From assembly GCA_000482765.1 (NCBI GenBank), contig AXWR01000015.1, forward strand, positions 1-64,000: a stretch of DNA of 64,000 nt. Direction: 5' to 3'. Shown here piece after piece: positions 31,975 to 43,619 of this stretch. Position 1 is the stretch's first letter. Every line of letters starts with the position of its first letter. Source of the DNA: Meiothermus taiwanensis DSM 14542. GTDB lineage: Bacteria > Deinococcota > Deinococci > Deinococcales > Thermaceae. Position numbers and translations under genes: made by a program. The notes beneath the pieces were generated by a model. It was given only the letters and a program-made list of their open reading frames with translations. It did not search any database and was not told where the DNA came from.

Positions 31975-32694
31975 TCAGCGTTCCTCTAGAACACCCTGCC
32001 GTACCAGGCCCGGCACAATCGGTTCGCCCACGCGCAGCAGCGCATAGCTGCCCAGGCGGCGGGCGGTGGTTTTGAGGCGTAGCAGGTGCTGGGCCAGGGC
32101 TGCCTGATAGGCCGGTATCTCGGCCTGCCCTACCTCCAGCCGCTGCCCTACTTCCACATCCTGCAACAAGGCCTCGGCAAAGCTGGGCGATACCTCCTCG
32201 GGGGCCAGAACCTGCACCAGCACCACCCGCTGGAGTTTCTGCAGCAGGCGCGACCAGTCCAGCTCATCCAGACCATCGGTTATCAGCACCGTGACCCCTT
32301 TAGGCCGGGGCAGCGCCAGCAACGCCGAAGGGCCTGGCTCGACCCAGCTCAACCGGCCCTGGTAGCGCCCCCCGCCCCACAAAAAAGCACCTTCTGGCCT
32401 GGCTAGCTCCAACAAGATGCGCGCTGCCCGCTCGGCATAGGCTTGTTTGCCGTGTAGCAGCATGCTTCTGGAACCATCCAGAAAGAATGTAAACCGGGCA
32501 GGGGCCTCAGCCTGGAAGATGCGGGTATACAGCCGCCCGGTGCGGGCAAAGGCGCGCCAGTCTATAAAGCGGGGTTCGTCGCCCTGGGCGTAGCCGCGCA
32601 GCTCGTAGAACTCGAGGCCCCGTCCGGCTACGGCCTGGGTGCGCTCGCCGGCCAAGGGCTGGGTGGGGCGGGCGCGGATGCGGTAACGGGTCAC
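31975..32694 (-). CDS. DUF58 domain protein
   Basis: The 239-residue protein has the DUF58 signature near the N-terminus (YELRGYAQGDEPRFIDWRAFARTGRLYTRIFQAE, about residues 30-65), followed by a VWA-like fold with FFLDGSRSM as the DxSxS metal site. It lacks the N-terminal membrane segments found in longer relatives. DUF58 proteins usually sit beside MoxR ATPases and VWA proteins; none is adjacent here. It is 18 bases after the glycosyltransferase gene upstream in the same direction, so it may end the envelope-glycan operon. Confidence 0.85.
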   Translation of the reverse strand: MTRYRIRARPTQPLAGERTQAVAGRGLEFYELRGYAQGDEPRFIDWRAFARTGRLYTRIFQAEAPARFTFFLDGSRSMLLHGKQAYAERAARILLELARPEGAFLWGGGRYQGRLSWVEPGPSALLALPRPKGVTVLITDGLDELDWSRLLQKLQRVVLVQVLAPEEVSPSFAEALLQDVEVGQRLEVGQAEIPAYQAALAQHLLRLKTTARRLGSYALLRVGEPIVPGLVRQGVLEER

Positions 32695-32712
32695 GGGCTC
32701 GAGTAGATGGGT

Positions 32713-33912
32713 TTAGCGGGGGCTGCCCAGGCTGCTCTGGGGCAGACGGGGGAAGGGGATTTTGAGGCGGCGCGGTTCGATCTCCACCAGGCGGGTGGCC
32801 TCGTCGTAGATGGCTACAATTTGCTCGGCCACGCGCCGGGCGGTGCGCTGGTCGGCAAACTTACGGGCTCCTTCGCTGAAACGCTGGCGGAGCTGTTCAT
32901 TCTGAAGAAGCTCGAGGGCCCGCTCGGCCATGGCCCGATAGTCGCCAGGCTGCACCAGGTAACCGCTGCTGCCCACCTCGACCCCCTGCAAAGTGCCCTC
33001 GGCGCCCACCGCCACCACCGGCACACCCACTGCCTGGGCCTCCCAGAGCACCAGGCCCTGGGTTTCGGTCTCGCTGGCAAACAGGAACAGCTCGGCCATG
33101 CGGTAATACCCGCCGATTTTCTCGTAGGGCACCGGCCCCACAAAGGTGACATGCTCAGATAAGCCCAGCCCCCGGGCCAGCCTCTCCAGCTCATCCCGCT
33201 CGGGCCCCATACCCACCAGGGCTAGATGGGCATCCAATTCCTTACGAATTTCGGCCAGGGCGCGGATGACCACATCCACACTTTTTTCCTTCCCCAGGCG
33301 GCCCACGTGCAGCAGGCGTCGCTTGCCGCTGGGCCAGGGTGAGACCGGGTCGGGGGCCGCCTGCAAAATGTCGGTATCGATGCCAGTGGGAATTACCCTA
33401 ATCTCGCGTTCTATGGCGTAGCTTTCGGCCAGCTGCTTGACCGGGTTGGTAGGGGCGATCACCACATCGGCCCGGTTGTAGAAAGCCTGGCAGACTTTCT
33501 GCATGATGCCCACGTACTTGTCGAGGGTAGCGACACCGGGGATGTAGTGGGCGTATTTTTCTAGATGGGTGTGGAAGGTGGAGACGTGGGGCAGGCGGTG
33601 GCGGTAGGCCAGCCGTGCGCCCCAGATGCCGATAAATAGCGGTGTGTGGGTGTGGAAAATCTCGAACTCGGTGGGGAGCAGGCGGCTGCTGGGCATGGCC
33701 AGCCGCTGGTTTTCGAAAAAGGGGTAGGGCACACTGGGCACCCGCACCACCCATTCTTCACGGGGGTCGGCCTCCGGCATCTCAGGGGCCAGCACCCAGG
33801 CCTCGTGGCCCATGCGACGCAACTCGCGTTTGAGCAGGTAAACGCTGGTGGCCACTCCATTGGGCCCAGGCAGGTAGGTGTCGGTGAACAGGCCGATGCG
33901 ATAAAGACGCAC
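32713..33912 (-). CDS. GT4 family glycosyltransferase (diacylglycerol glucosyltransferase-like)
   Basis: The 399-residue GT-B fold enzyme has an N-domain GLFTDTYLPGPNGVATSVYLLKRELRRMGHEAWVLAP, the HTHTPLFIG acceptor region, FHTHLEKYAHY, and the C-domain RLLHVGRLGKEKSVDVVIRAL with the nucleotide-sugar site ASETETQGLVLWEAQAVGVPVV (EX7E-type). These features match the 1,2-diacylglycerol 3-glucosyltransferase/mannosyltransferase group that builds membrane glycolipids, which are abundant in Thermaceae. No membrane segment is present; the protein would be membrane-associated. It lies in a minus-strand group with deacetylase and GT2 genes. Confidence 0.88.
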   Translation of the reverse strand: MRLYRIGLFTDTYLPGPNGVATSVYLLKRELRRMGHEAWVLAPEMPEADPREEWVVRVPSVPYPFFENQRLAMPSSRLLPTEFEIFHTHTPLFIGIWGARLAYRHRLPHVSTFHTHLEKYAHYIPGVATLDKYVGIMQKVCQAFYNRADVVIAPTNPVKQLAESYAIEREIRVIPTGIDTDILQAAPDPVSPWPSGKRRLLHVGRLGKEKSVDVVIRALAEIRKELDAHLALVGMGPERDELERLARGLGLSEHVTFVGPVPYEKIGGYYRMAELFLFASETETQGLVLWEAQAVGVPVVAVGAEGTLQGVEVGSSGYLVQPGDYRAMAERALELLQNEQLRQRFSEGARKFADQRTARRVAEQIVAIYDEATRLVEIEPRRLKIPFPRLPQSSLGSPR

Positions 33913-33943
33913 GGGTATATGTTAGCACAGCCTGTAATTGCCA

Positions 33944-35110
33944 CTACTGAGGGTTCTCCGGGGCCTTGGCTTTCTTGAGCCACCGGGCCAGGAATTCCTC
34001 CCGAGGGATATACCCCAGCAGGGCTGAAGGCAGCGAGCGCTTGGGCAGCTCACCTCGATAGAGCCACAAAAACCACGCGCTGGCTGCGCCGCTAATCAGT
34101 CGTTGCAGGAAAGTAACTGGGGCCAGATGAAACCCAAACACCCGCAGCCCTGCAGCGGCCTGGGAAATGCCCCATATACCTCTAATTTCCGGATTGGACT
34201 GCACATATTCGGCCAGCAGCGTGAAAGCCTTGCGCCCCTCGCGCAAAAGCTGTATCTGGGTCATGGCAGGGGTGCGTACCGAGTCGAGGTGCACCTCGAG
34301 GCTGGGGTCGCCCTTTTGCAAGCCGGGCTGGCTGGGGCCAGGAAAGGCACAGGGGCCTACCGCTAGATAATCGAAGGGCCCCAGCCCCAGCCGCTCTACT
34401 TTGTTCTTGATGAAGTATCGTTCGTGCCCGCCCTGGCTGGCCCGCATGAGCCCCTCGCGCCAGGTGAGCGGCCGGGCCTCGAGCTCATCGAGCCGCACCG
34501 GTTGATAGCCGAGTTCTTTTAGCCTGGGCAGAATTTCATCCAGGATTGCCAGGGTCTGTGGAAAGCGGTCGTTGTCGTGCAATAGCACAATGGAACCGGG
34601 TTTACACCACACCAGAATGCGCCGGGCCAGGGCCTGGGGGTCTTGCTTTGTCCAGTCCTTGGACTCCACGTCCCACAGGGCTACCTGTTTGCCGGCGGCC
34701 TTAGCCAGCCAGCGGGTAAAGGGGGTATGAATGCCGTGGGGTGGCCGGTAGAACCGACCCGGTATAGCCCGAATCTGGCGGGCCTCCTGCCAGGGCCACA
34801 GCAGGAAGGCCGGGCGGTGTACCTGGCCGTGGGACTCCACCTGGTGGCCTTCGGCCCGGATCTTTTCCAGAAGGTCGGGGTGTTTTTGGGCCTGGCTACC
34901 CAGCACAAAAAAGGTGGCTTTCACACCGTGTTTTCGCAGGCGCTCGAGGATGGCCTCGGTGTGGGCACCGGGTCCATCGTCGAAGGTGAGGGCCATTTGG
35001 GGGTTGCTTCGGCGACCCCAGGCAATTGAACCCACGCCCATCCAGCGGTAGACCAGGTCGGCCCCCAGATAAAGGGCCAGCAGCAGCAAGAACAGGACGA
35101 CCACTTCCAC
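33944..35110 (-). CDS. Polysaccharide deacetylase (NodB domain) with C-terminal extension
   Basis: The 388-residue protein has one N-terminal membrane anchor (VVVLFLLLLALYLGADLVY) and a NodB/CE4 domain (about 38-210): MALTFDDGPG (catalytic base and first metal ligand), then SHGQVHRP (two metal His), RFYRPPHG, and VLLHDNDR (catalytic His). These enzymes remove acetyl groups from sugar polymers at the cell surface. The extra 180 residues at the C-terminus are unassigned and include YFIKNKVERLGLGPFDYLAV, resembling a lipid-associated domain fused to such deacetylases. It is a likely partner of the adjacent glycosyltransferases. Confidence 0.87.
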   Translation of the reverse strand: MEVVVLFLLLLALYLGADLVYRWMGVGSIAWGRRSNPQMALTFDDGPGAHTEAILERLRKHGVKATFFVLGSQAQKHPDLLEKIRAEGHQVESHGQVHRPAFLLWPWQEARQIRAIPGRFYRPPHGIHTPFTRWLAKAAGKQVALWDVESKDWTKQDPQALARRILVWCKPGSIVLLHDNDRFPQTLAILDEILPRLKELGYQPVRLDELEARPLTWREGLMRASQGGHERYFIKNKVERLGLGPFDYLAVGPCAFPGPSQPGLQKGDPSLEVHLDSVRTPAMTQIQLLREGRKAFTLLAEYVQSNPEIRGIWGISQAAAGLRVFGFHLAPVTFLQRLISGAASAWFLWLYRGELPKRSLPSALLGYIPREEFLARWLKKAKAPENPQ

Positions 35111-35150
35111 AACGGCCTCACTTTAGCGGATGTGATGACACTCCAAGGGG

Positions 35151-35861
35151 TTATTGTCGCTCGCGGTCTGCGTAGTAGTCGGGGCCGTAGTCCTGCGGAG
35201 CCCCTCGCAGGCGGGCCCAGATATTCTTGAGGTGCACTCCGTACATCTTCCAGCGCCCTTTGTTCAGGCGGCGGCCCGAGGTGAGCACCTTGGCCTTGGG
35301 CGTGTAAACGATCTTGCCGCGTTGTTTAAGCTTGAGCATCAGCCGCAGATCCTCGCCGAAGGGTACGTCGTAGCCGCCCACCTCGAGGGCCACCTGCCGG
35401 CGCACCGCGTGGTTGCCCCCGGCGGTGTTGGGCTGGCCTAGCTTAGCCATGATGCTCAAAAACAGCGGATAGCCGTAGCGCGAGAGCAGCCGGTCGAACA
35501 GGGGCCCATCGAAAAACTCGAGCGGGCCGTAGGTCTCCACCACTTCTGGGTCGCTAAAGGCCTCCTGGATGGCGGCAATCCAGCCGGGTTCTACCCTGCA
35601 GTCGGCATCGGTGGCGGCCACCACCTCCCCGCTGGCGGCCTCGAGGCCGGTCTGGCGGGCTATGTGCAGGCCGGGTTTGGGCTGGTAGATCACCCGCACC
35701 CCCAGGCTGCGCCCGATCTCGCCGGTGCGGTCGGTGGAGCCGTTGTCCACCAGGATCACCTCGTACGGGGCCGGCTCCTGCCTTAAGATGGACTCCAGGC
35801 ACGCCCCAATCATCTCTTCTTCGTTGCGGGCCGGTACCACCACGCTGACGGTAGGTTTCAT
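35151..35861 (-). CDS. Family 2 glycosyltransferase
   Basis: The 236-residue GT-A enzyme begins VSVVVPARNEEEMIGACLESIL, with VILVDNGSTDRTGEI and the metal site ATDADCRVEPGWI. The later GGNHAVRRQVALEVGGYD and GEDLRLMLKLKQRGKIVYTP contain the acceptor-binding E/D-D region. There is no transmembrane segment. It is the first gene of the minus-strand glycan group (35861 down to 32713), with gaps of 40 and 31 bases to the next genes. The family is clear; sugar donor and acceptor are unknown. Confidence 0.87.
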   Translation of the reverse strand: MKPTVSVVVPARNEEEMIGACLESILRQEPAPYEVILVDNGSTDRTGEIGRSLGVRVIYQPKPGLHIARQTGLEAASGEVVAATDADCRVEPGWIAAIQEAFSDPEVVETYGPLEFFDGPLFDRLLSRYGYPLFLSIMAKLGQPNTAGGNHAVRRQVALEVGGYDVPFGEDLRLMLKLKQRGKIVYTPKAKVLTSGRRLNKGRWKMYGVHLKNIWARLRGAPQDYGPDYYADRERQ

Positions 35862-36048
35862 CTATTCTCCGGGATGGCAGCGACTTTTCGGGAGTTGGAG
35901 CTAATGCTTATGAACTCCCCTTTAGTCACGTGGCCAAAGCAGCAGGTTTATGTTAGCACAGCCCTACCCTCTGCGAAGGGCCTTGTCAAGAGCAAGAACA
36001 TGGTGGCGGAGCAGCAGCCTTCCGCCACCAGGAAACTCGCCCAGGCTT

Positions 36049-38787
<2,739 letters not shown>

Positions 38788-39073
38788 AGGTTCTCCTTTG
38801 CTGTAAGGTGTCTAGTGCTTCAGGCACGAAACCAAAGCTATTCAACCAACAACGAACCGCCAGATCCGGCTGGCTTTACTCCTTTACCAAGTCCCAATAG
38901 TTTACTCCACTGGACTGGGGAGCAAATGAACATTGGGAAACGGAGTGGTTCCGCTTGAGTTGTGGGGCTGGTTTCGCTGCCTGGGCGGGTGCGCCCTGCC
39001 TCAGACATCCTTATGTTACAGCAGGAAGCCCTTACTGCAAATAAGTGTCGGTTGCAATAGAGGCGCTTTCCAC
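38788..39073. other. Intergenic region upstream of aconitase, no gene seen
   Basis: This 286-base region is the leader and promoter area of acnA (minus strand) and the downstream region of the HMA-like gene. Only a Shine-Dalgarno site AAAGGAG, six bases before the acnA ATG, is clear. No convincing promoter, hairpin or small frame was found. Confidence 0.4.
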
Positions 39074-39283
39074 CTACAGCATCCCGGCCAGGAAGCCCTG
39101 TTCGCGCACCGCCCGGATCAGATCCATTACGGTGAGCTGCTGCGGGTCGTACTCGACCTCGAGCTGTCCCTTATCAACCGATTGTACGTTTCGTACACCT
39201 TCCAGTCTCTTGATGGCACCTGAGACTTTAGCAACCTGTTCGGGCTGTTCCATGCCCCGCACGCCCAGCAACACTCTGTTCAT
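39074..39283 (-). CDS. HMA-like domain protein without the metal-binding cysteines
   Basis: The 69-residue ferredoxin-like fold protein has the pattern of heavy-metal-associated domains and copper chaperones: [27 protein letters not shown], then [32 protein letters not shown]. The normal G-M-T-C-x-x-C loop is GMEQPEQV, and the protein contains no Cys at all. It therefore cannot bind copper in the usual way; it might be a structural or regulatory relative. It is a stand-alone gene, divergent from the VWA protein gene. Confidence 0.75.
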   Translation of the reverse strand: MNRVLLGVRGMEQPEQVAKVSGAIKRLEGVRNVQSVDKGQLEVEYDPQQLTVMDLIRAVREQGFLAGML

Positions 39284-39378
39284 ACCCAGATTTTAATCAG
39301 AACCGTACCCATCGGCAGGTTTACTTTTCTGCGGCCACGGTTGCTTTTTCATGCCACCCGATACTCGATAATACGGTC

Positions 39379-41559
39379 ATGTTGGTGGGGCTTCGGGCCG
39401 CCGTCATCGGTTTGCTGCTCCTGGCCTTCTGGGGGCCCAGCCTGCCTTTGCAGCCGGTTCAAACCGTGGTTCTGCTGGATCAGAGCCCCTCGGCACGGGA
39501 GGCGGTCTGGCAGGTTGCGCCCCAGCTTCAGTTGCCCGGAGCTAAGTACGTGGCTTTTGCCAGTGGGGCTGTCCAGGTGGCCGGCCCGACGGCCCGGAGG
39601 TTGGATCTGGGCGAGGGCACCCGCCTGGGCGAAGCCCTGGAGAAAGCGCGAGAGCTGCAAGCGGATCGGATTGTGCTGGTATCGGATGGGCTGTTTCAGG
39701 ATAGGGCAGAGCCCCTTGGCATACCCATCTACAGCCTTTACCAGCCGCCCAGCCCCAATCTTTCGCTTGTTCTGACCGGGCCAGCGCTTCCAGCCAAGGG
39801 TGAGACCATCGAGGTGCGGGCTGTGCTGGAGTCGACCGCGGCGGTGCGGGCCCGGCTCACCTTCAACGGGCCGGCTGGCCTTGTGGAGCGGGTGCTGCAG
39901 CTCGAGCCCGGCCGCAGCAGTCTGGGGTATCGCTTCCGGCTGGATGGGCCTGCGGTGGTGACGGCGCGGGTCGAAAGCGCCCTGGGGGTGGAACAGACCC
40001 GCCTCGAGCTGAGCCCTGCGGACTCGACGCGGGTCTGGGTGCTGGGGGATGCGGCCCTGGCCCGTTACCTGCGGGCCCAGGGCTTTAGCGTGGAGGAACG
40101 GCAGGGGATCACCCTGCCCATCCGGGCCGAGGTGGTGGCCCTGGGGGTGGGGGTGCAGGATCTATCGGCAGCCGAGCTGGATGCTTTGCAGAGCTTTTTG
40201 CACCAGGGCGGGAGCCTGCTTTGGACGGCAACCCCTCGAGGCCTGTTCTTTGGCGGCTGGGAGCGCACCAGCCTGGCCGATAGCCTGCCGGTGGAACCGG
40301 TGGAGGAGCCGGGCGGGGTGGGAATTGTGTTGGTGCTGGATGTCTCGGGCAGCATGCTCGAGGATGACAAGCTGGGGCTGGCGGTGGTGGGTTCGCTCGA
40401 GCTCATCCGCTCGGCCCGCCCCCAGGACTACATCGGGGTGGTGGTTTTTTCCGACCGCCCGCGCTGGCTGTTTCGCCCCCGGCCCATGACCGAACAGGGC
40501 CGCAAGGAGGCCGAGAGCCTCCTGCTCTCCACCCGGGCGGGGGGCGGCACCATGCTCCGCCGGGCCTACCTGGAGGCCCTGGAGGCGCTGGAGCCGCTCC
40601 CAACCGAGTCCAAACAGGTGATAACCCTCACCGATGGGCTGGCCGCCGATGCAACCCCCGACCTGCTGGATGCGGCCCGCGAGGTCAGTCCCAGGATCAA
40701 GACCAGCACCGTGGCCATCGGTGCCGATGCCGACCGTCAGTTCTTGCGCGATCTGGCCCAGGCCGGCGGGGGTACCTTTTGGGATGTGCCCCGCGCACAG
40801 GATCTGCCCCGGTTCTTTCTGGAGGAAGCCCAGCGGGCCTTCCGGCGCGAGGCTCTGGAGGGCCGCTTCCCGGTGGCCGTGCGCCCCCATCCCATCACCC
40901 GCGCCCTCAACCCCCCGCCCCTCTCGGTGATTCTCCCGGCCAAAACCAAGCCCTGGGCCCAGACCCTGCTCAGTTCCGGCGAGGACACCGTGCTGGCGGT
41001 GGGGGAGAGCGGGCGGGGCCGGGTGGCCGCCCTCACCACCGATCTCTCGCGCTCCTGGCAAAGCTGGCAGGGCACCCCTGCGCTGCTGGGCGAACTCCTG
41101 CGCTGGCTTTCGCAGACCCCCGCGCGGCCCCGGGTGCAGGCCGTGCGCGAGCCAGAGGGGGTGCGCGTAACCCTGGAGGGCCAGTTCGAACGGCCCCGCC
41201 TGCGCGCGGCGGGCCAGGAGCAGTCCATGGCCCCGGTCGGGCCGCTGCGTTTTGAGGCCTGGCTGCCCCGAGAAGCCGTGGGAGAGGCCGTGGTATTCGA
41301 AAACGAGCAGCCGCGCTTGCGCTTGCAGCTTCCTAGCCTGCCCGAATGGCGTCTGGAAGATGGACGGGAAAACCTGCGCCGCCTCTCGGAGCTAAGCGGG
41401 GGCCGGCTTTTAGCCGATGCCTCCGAGTTGCAAGAACTTGTGAGCCGCAAAGCTTACAGCCTGCAATGGCCCTTGATCGCGCTGGCGGTGATGTTGTTTT
41501 TGCTGGAGCGCTACCTCGAGCGACGGGGCATCTCAGCACGTGGGAAATGGCTGGCTTAA
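39379..41559 (+). CDS. Membrane protein with VWA domain (BatA/GATase1-like)
   Basis: The 726-residue protein has an N-terminal membrane segment (VGLRAAVIGLLLLAFWGPSLPL), an extracytoplasmic part with a glutamine-amidotransferase-like region (ALGVGVQDLSAAELDALQSFLHQGGSLLWT, about 250-285), a VWA domain with an intact DxSxS metal site (VLVLDVSGSMLEDDK, about 320) and TLTDGLAADATPDLLDAA, a beta-rich region, and one C-terminal membrane helix (WPLIALAVMLFLLERYL). Such proteins are thought to act in the cell envelope; the exact role is unknown. GATAAT at 39367-39372 ends six bases before the ATG, which suggests leaderless translation. Confidence 0.82.
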   Translation: MLVGLRAAVIGLLLLAFWGPSLPLQPVQTVVLLDQSPSAREAVWQVAPQLQLPGAKYVAFASGAVQVAGPTARRLDLGEGTRLGEALEKARELQADRIVLVSDGLFQDRAEPLGIPIYSLYQPPSPNLSLVLTGPALPAKGETIEVRAVLESTAAVRARLTFNGPAGLVERVLQLEPGRSSLGYRFRLDGPAVVTARVESALGVEQTRLELSPADSTRVWVLGDAALARYLRAQGFSVEERQGITLPIRAEVVALGVGVQDLSAAELDALQSFLHQGGSLLWTATPRGLFFGGWERTSLADSLPVEPVEEPGGVGIVLVLDVSGSMLEDDKLGLAVVGSLELIRSARPQDYIGVVVFSDRPRWLFRPRPMTEQGRKEAESLLLSTRAGGGTMLRRAYLEALEALEPLPTESKQVITLTDGLAADATPDLLDAAREVSPRIKTSTVAIGADADRQFLRDLAQAGGGTFWDVPRAQDLPRFFLEEAQRAFRREALEGRFPVAVRPHPITRALNPPPLSVILPAKTKPWAQTLLSSGEDTVLAVGESGRGRVAALTTDLSRSWQSWQGTPALLGELLRWLSQTPARPRVQAVREPEGVRVTLEGQFERPRLRAAGQEQSMAPVGPLRFEAWLPREAVGEAVVFENEQPRLRLQLPSLPEWRLEDGRENLRRLSELSGGRLLADASELQELVSRKAYSLQWPLIALAVMLFLLERYLERRGISARGKWLA

Positions 41560-41601
41560 CACCTCGTAACTATGCGAGGCGGTAATTTGGTTCAGTCCAG
41601 C

Positions 41602-41629
41602 TTGACTTCTAATGCACCAGCGCTAGTGT
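41602..41629 (+). promoter_or_regulatory. Promoter of the S8 protease gene, leaderless type
   Basis: TTGACT (41602-41607), 16-base spacer, TAGTGT (41624-41629). The ATG at 41637 lies seven bases after the -10 box, so the message would begin at or next to the start codon. Confidence 0.5.
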
Positions 41630-41636
41630 GTGGAAG

Positions 41637-43571
41637 ATGCGGCGGTGTTCTGCTTTGATGCTTACGGCGGCCCTGTTGGTGGGTTGTGCCGCGACCCCTG
41701 TGACCAGCCAGACCATTCCCAAAGAGGTGGTGCTGGAGGGGCTCGAGGGCAGCCTGACCTTGCCGGTGGGTTCCAACGTGGCCTGGAAGATCGAAAACCA
41801 CAGCACCTGGTTGAGCGTGGCCCCGGAGGCCGGCATCGGCCCAAAAGTTGTGAAAATTCGAGCTGAGTTCGCCGAGGAGGTTCCAAACCAGCCCGAGCAC
41901 ACCGCTAGCCTCCGTCTTACGGGCGATGTGGAGGCCGAGGTGCTGGTTCGGCTGCCTTTGGTGAGGGTTGTGGGTGGGGTGGCGGACTCGAGCCTGGCCG
42001 CTGCCTCGGTGGGTGCGGCCCCCCTGGTCTCCCAGCCATTGCACCGCCAGAGTGCTCCGGTTCCCAGCACCGCCGGCAATGAAATTCTGGTTAAGTACCG
42101 CACCGACCTGCGCACAGCCGTTCTGCCGCAGGGCAGCCGGGTTCTATCCCACGACCGCATCAGCCGCATCACCAAGCTGCGGGCCGCCAATCCAGAAGCC
42201 CTGCTGCAACGCCTGCGTCTCGACCCCAGCGTGGAGTGGGCCGAAATTAACGGTACGGTAACGGCCCAGGGCGAGCCCACCGACCAGTTTTATCCCAAGC
42301 AGTGGCACCTGCGGGCCACCGGGGCGCGCTTTACCTACCAGCAAACCTATCCGATACCCATTACCGTAGCGGTGGTGGATACCGGGGTGCGCTACGACCA
42401 CCCCGATCTGGCCGGGCGCTTGTGGCAGCCTGGCGAGGGGGCTTACGATTTTGTGGGCGATGCCGCACCGCCTGCCAACCCCGCCGACCCCTACGACCCC
42501 TGCGGCGAGCCTGCGCCGGGCACCTCGGGCGACGACGACCCCACCGATCCCTGTGACCTCAGTGGGGCCACCGGTGGAAGCCACGGCACCCATGTGACCG
42601 GCCTCATTGTGGCAAACAGCGGGCTGTTTGCGCCGCCCTGCCCCAACTGCTCGGCCTCGGGGGTGGTGGGGATGGCCTACAACGCCCCCATCAAGGTGCT
42701 GCCCTTGCGGGTACTGGATTCGGGCGGTAGCGGTACGTTTGAGAAGGTGGCCCTGGCGGTGCGCTATGCAGCGGGCATCCCGGTGGAGCTGGGCGGTCGG
42801 TTGCTGCAGAACCCGCACCCCGCGCAGGTGATTAACCTCTCGCTGGGGTCAATCAGCTACTCCAACGCGATGTGCGAGGCGGTGGCCGATGCGGTGGCTC
42901 GAGGGGTGCTGGTGGTGGCAGCAGCGGGCAATTTCCAGAGCCGCAGTCCAGGGGCGCTGGTCTATCCAGCGGCCTGCCCTGGGGCCATCTCGGTCGCGGC
43001 CACCGATATGTACAACCAGGTGGTGTACTACAGTCAGCAGAACGGTGAGGTGGACATTGCTGCGCCGGGCGGCAACACTGCCCAGCCGGGGGGCGGTGTG
43101 CTCTCCACCACCTGGAATTACCAAACCAACCTGCCCAACTACACCTTCTACATGGGCACCTCCCAGGCCACCCCCCAGGTGGCGGCGGCGCTGGCCATGG
43201 CGCTGTCCAGTGGCCGGGCCAGCACTGCCACAGAAGCCTGGAACCTGATCCGCTCGAGCGCCACCGACCTCGGCGCGCCGGGCCGGGACAATGCCTACGG
43301 GCATGGCCTGCTCAACCTGCCGGCGGCCTTTGGCTGGACGCTGCCCAGGGGCGGGTTTCTGGTAAGCCTCAGCGGCCCCATCGCCCGGCAGGTGCCCGTG
43401 GTTGATGGGCGCTTCGAGACTTTTTTGGTGCCGGGGCGCTACACCATGGTAGTCTGCCGCGACGACTCGGGTAACAGCTTGTGCGATGGCGGCGAGCCTA
43501 AAGTGGAGCGCCAGGTACAGGTGAGCGGCGGGAATACCCTCGACCTGGGGACGATCCAGGTAGGGCCCTGA
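41637..43571 (+). CDS. Subtilisin-like serine protease (S8), lipoprotein
   Basis: The 644-residue exported protease has a lipoprotein signal MRRCSALMLTAALLVGC (lipobox LVGC, lipid Cys 17). It has an N-terminal propeptide-like region with an inhibitor-type fold (EILVKYRTDL, VEWAEINGTV, about 130-215) and a subtilase domain with Asp in VAVVDTGVRYDHPDL, His in GGSHGTHVTGLI and Ser in YMGTSQATPQVAAA. Between Asp and His lies an Asp/Cys-rich insert (SGDDDPTDPCDLSG), probably a calcium- or disulfide-stabilised loop. The C-terminus has a small beta domain (YTMVVCRDDSGNSLCDGGE). ATG 41637 is preferred to GTG 41628 because of the promoter spacing. Confidence 0.9.
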   Translation: MRRCSALMLTAALLVGCAATPVTSQTIPKEVVLEGLEGSLTLPVGSNVAWKIENHSTWLSVAPEAGIGPKVVKIRAEFAEEVPNQPEHTASLRLTGDVEAEVLVRLPLVRVVGGVADSSLAAASVGAAPLVSQPLHRQSAPVPSTAGNEILVKYRTDLRTAVLPQGSRVLSHDRISRITKLRAANPEALLQRLRLDPSVEWAEINGTVTAQGEPTDQFYPKQWHLRATGARFTYQQTYPIPITVAVVDTGVRYDHPDLAGRLWQPGEGAYDFVGDAAPPANPADPYDPCGEPAPGTSGDDDPTDPCDLSGATGGSHGTHVTGLIVANSGLFAPPCPNCSASGVVGMAYNAPIKVLPLRVLDSGGSGTFEKVALAVRYAAGIPVELGGRLLQNPHPAQVINLSLGSISYSNAMCEAVADAVARGVLVVAAAGNFQSRSPGALVYPAACPGAISVAATDMYNQVVYYSQQNGEVDIAAPGGNTAQPGGGVLSTTWNYQTNLPNYTFYMGTSQATPQVAAALAMALSSGRASTATEAWNLIRSSATDLGAPGRDNAYGHGLLNLPAAFGWTLPRGGFLVSLSGPIARQVPVVDGRFETFLVPGRYTMVVCRDDSGNSLCDGGEPKVERQVQVSGGNTLDLGTIQVGP

Positions 43572-43619
43572 ACACTCGCAGACAGTGGCTTGGCTGAATT
43601 GCCTCGAGCGTTGCTTCGG

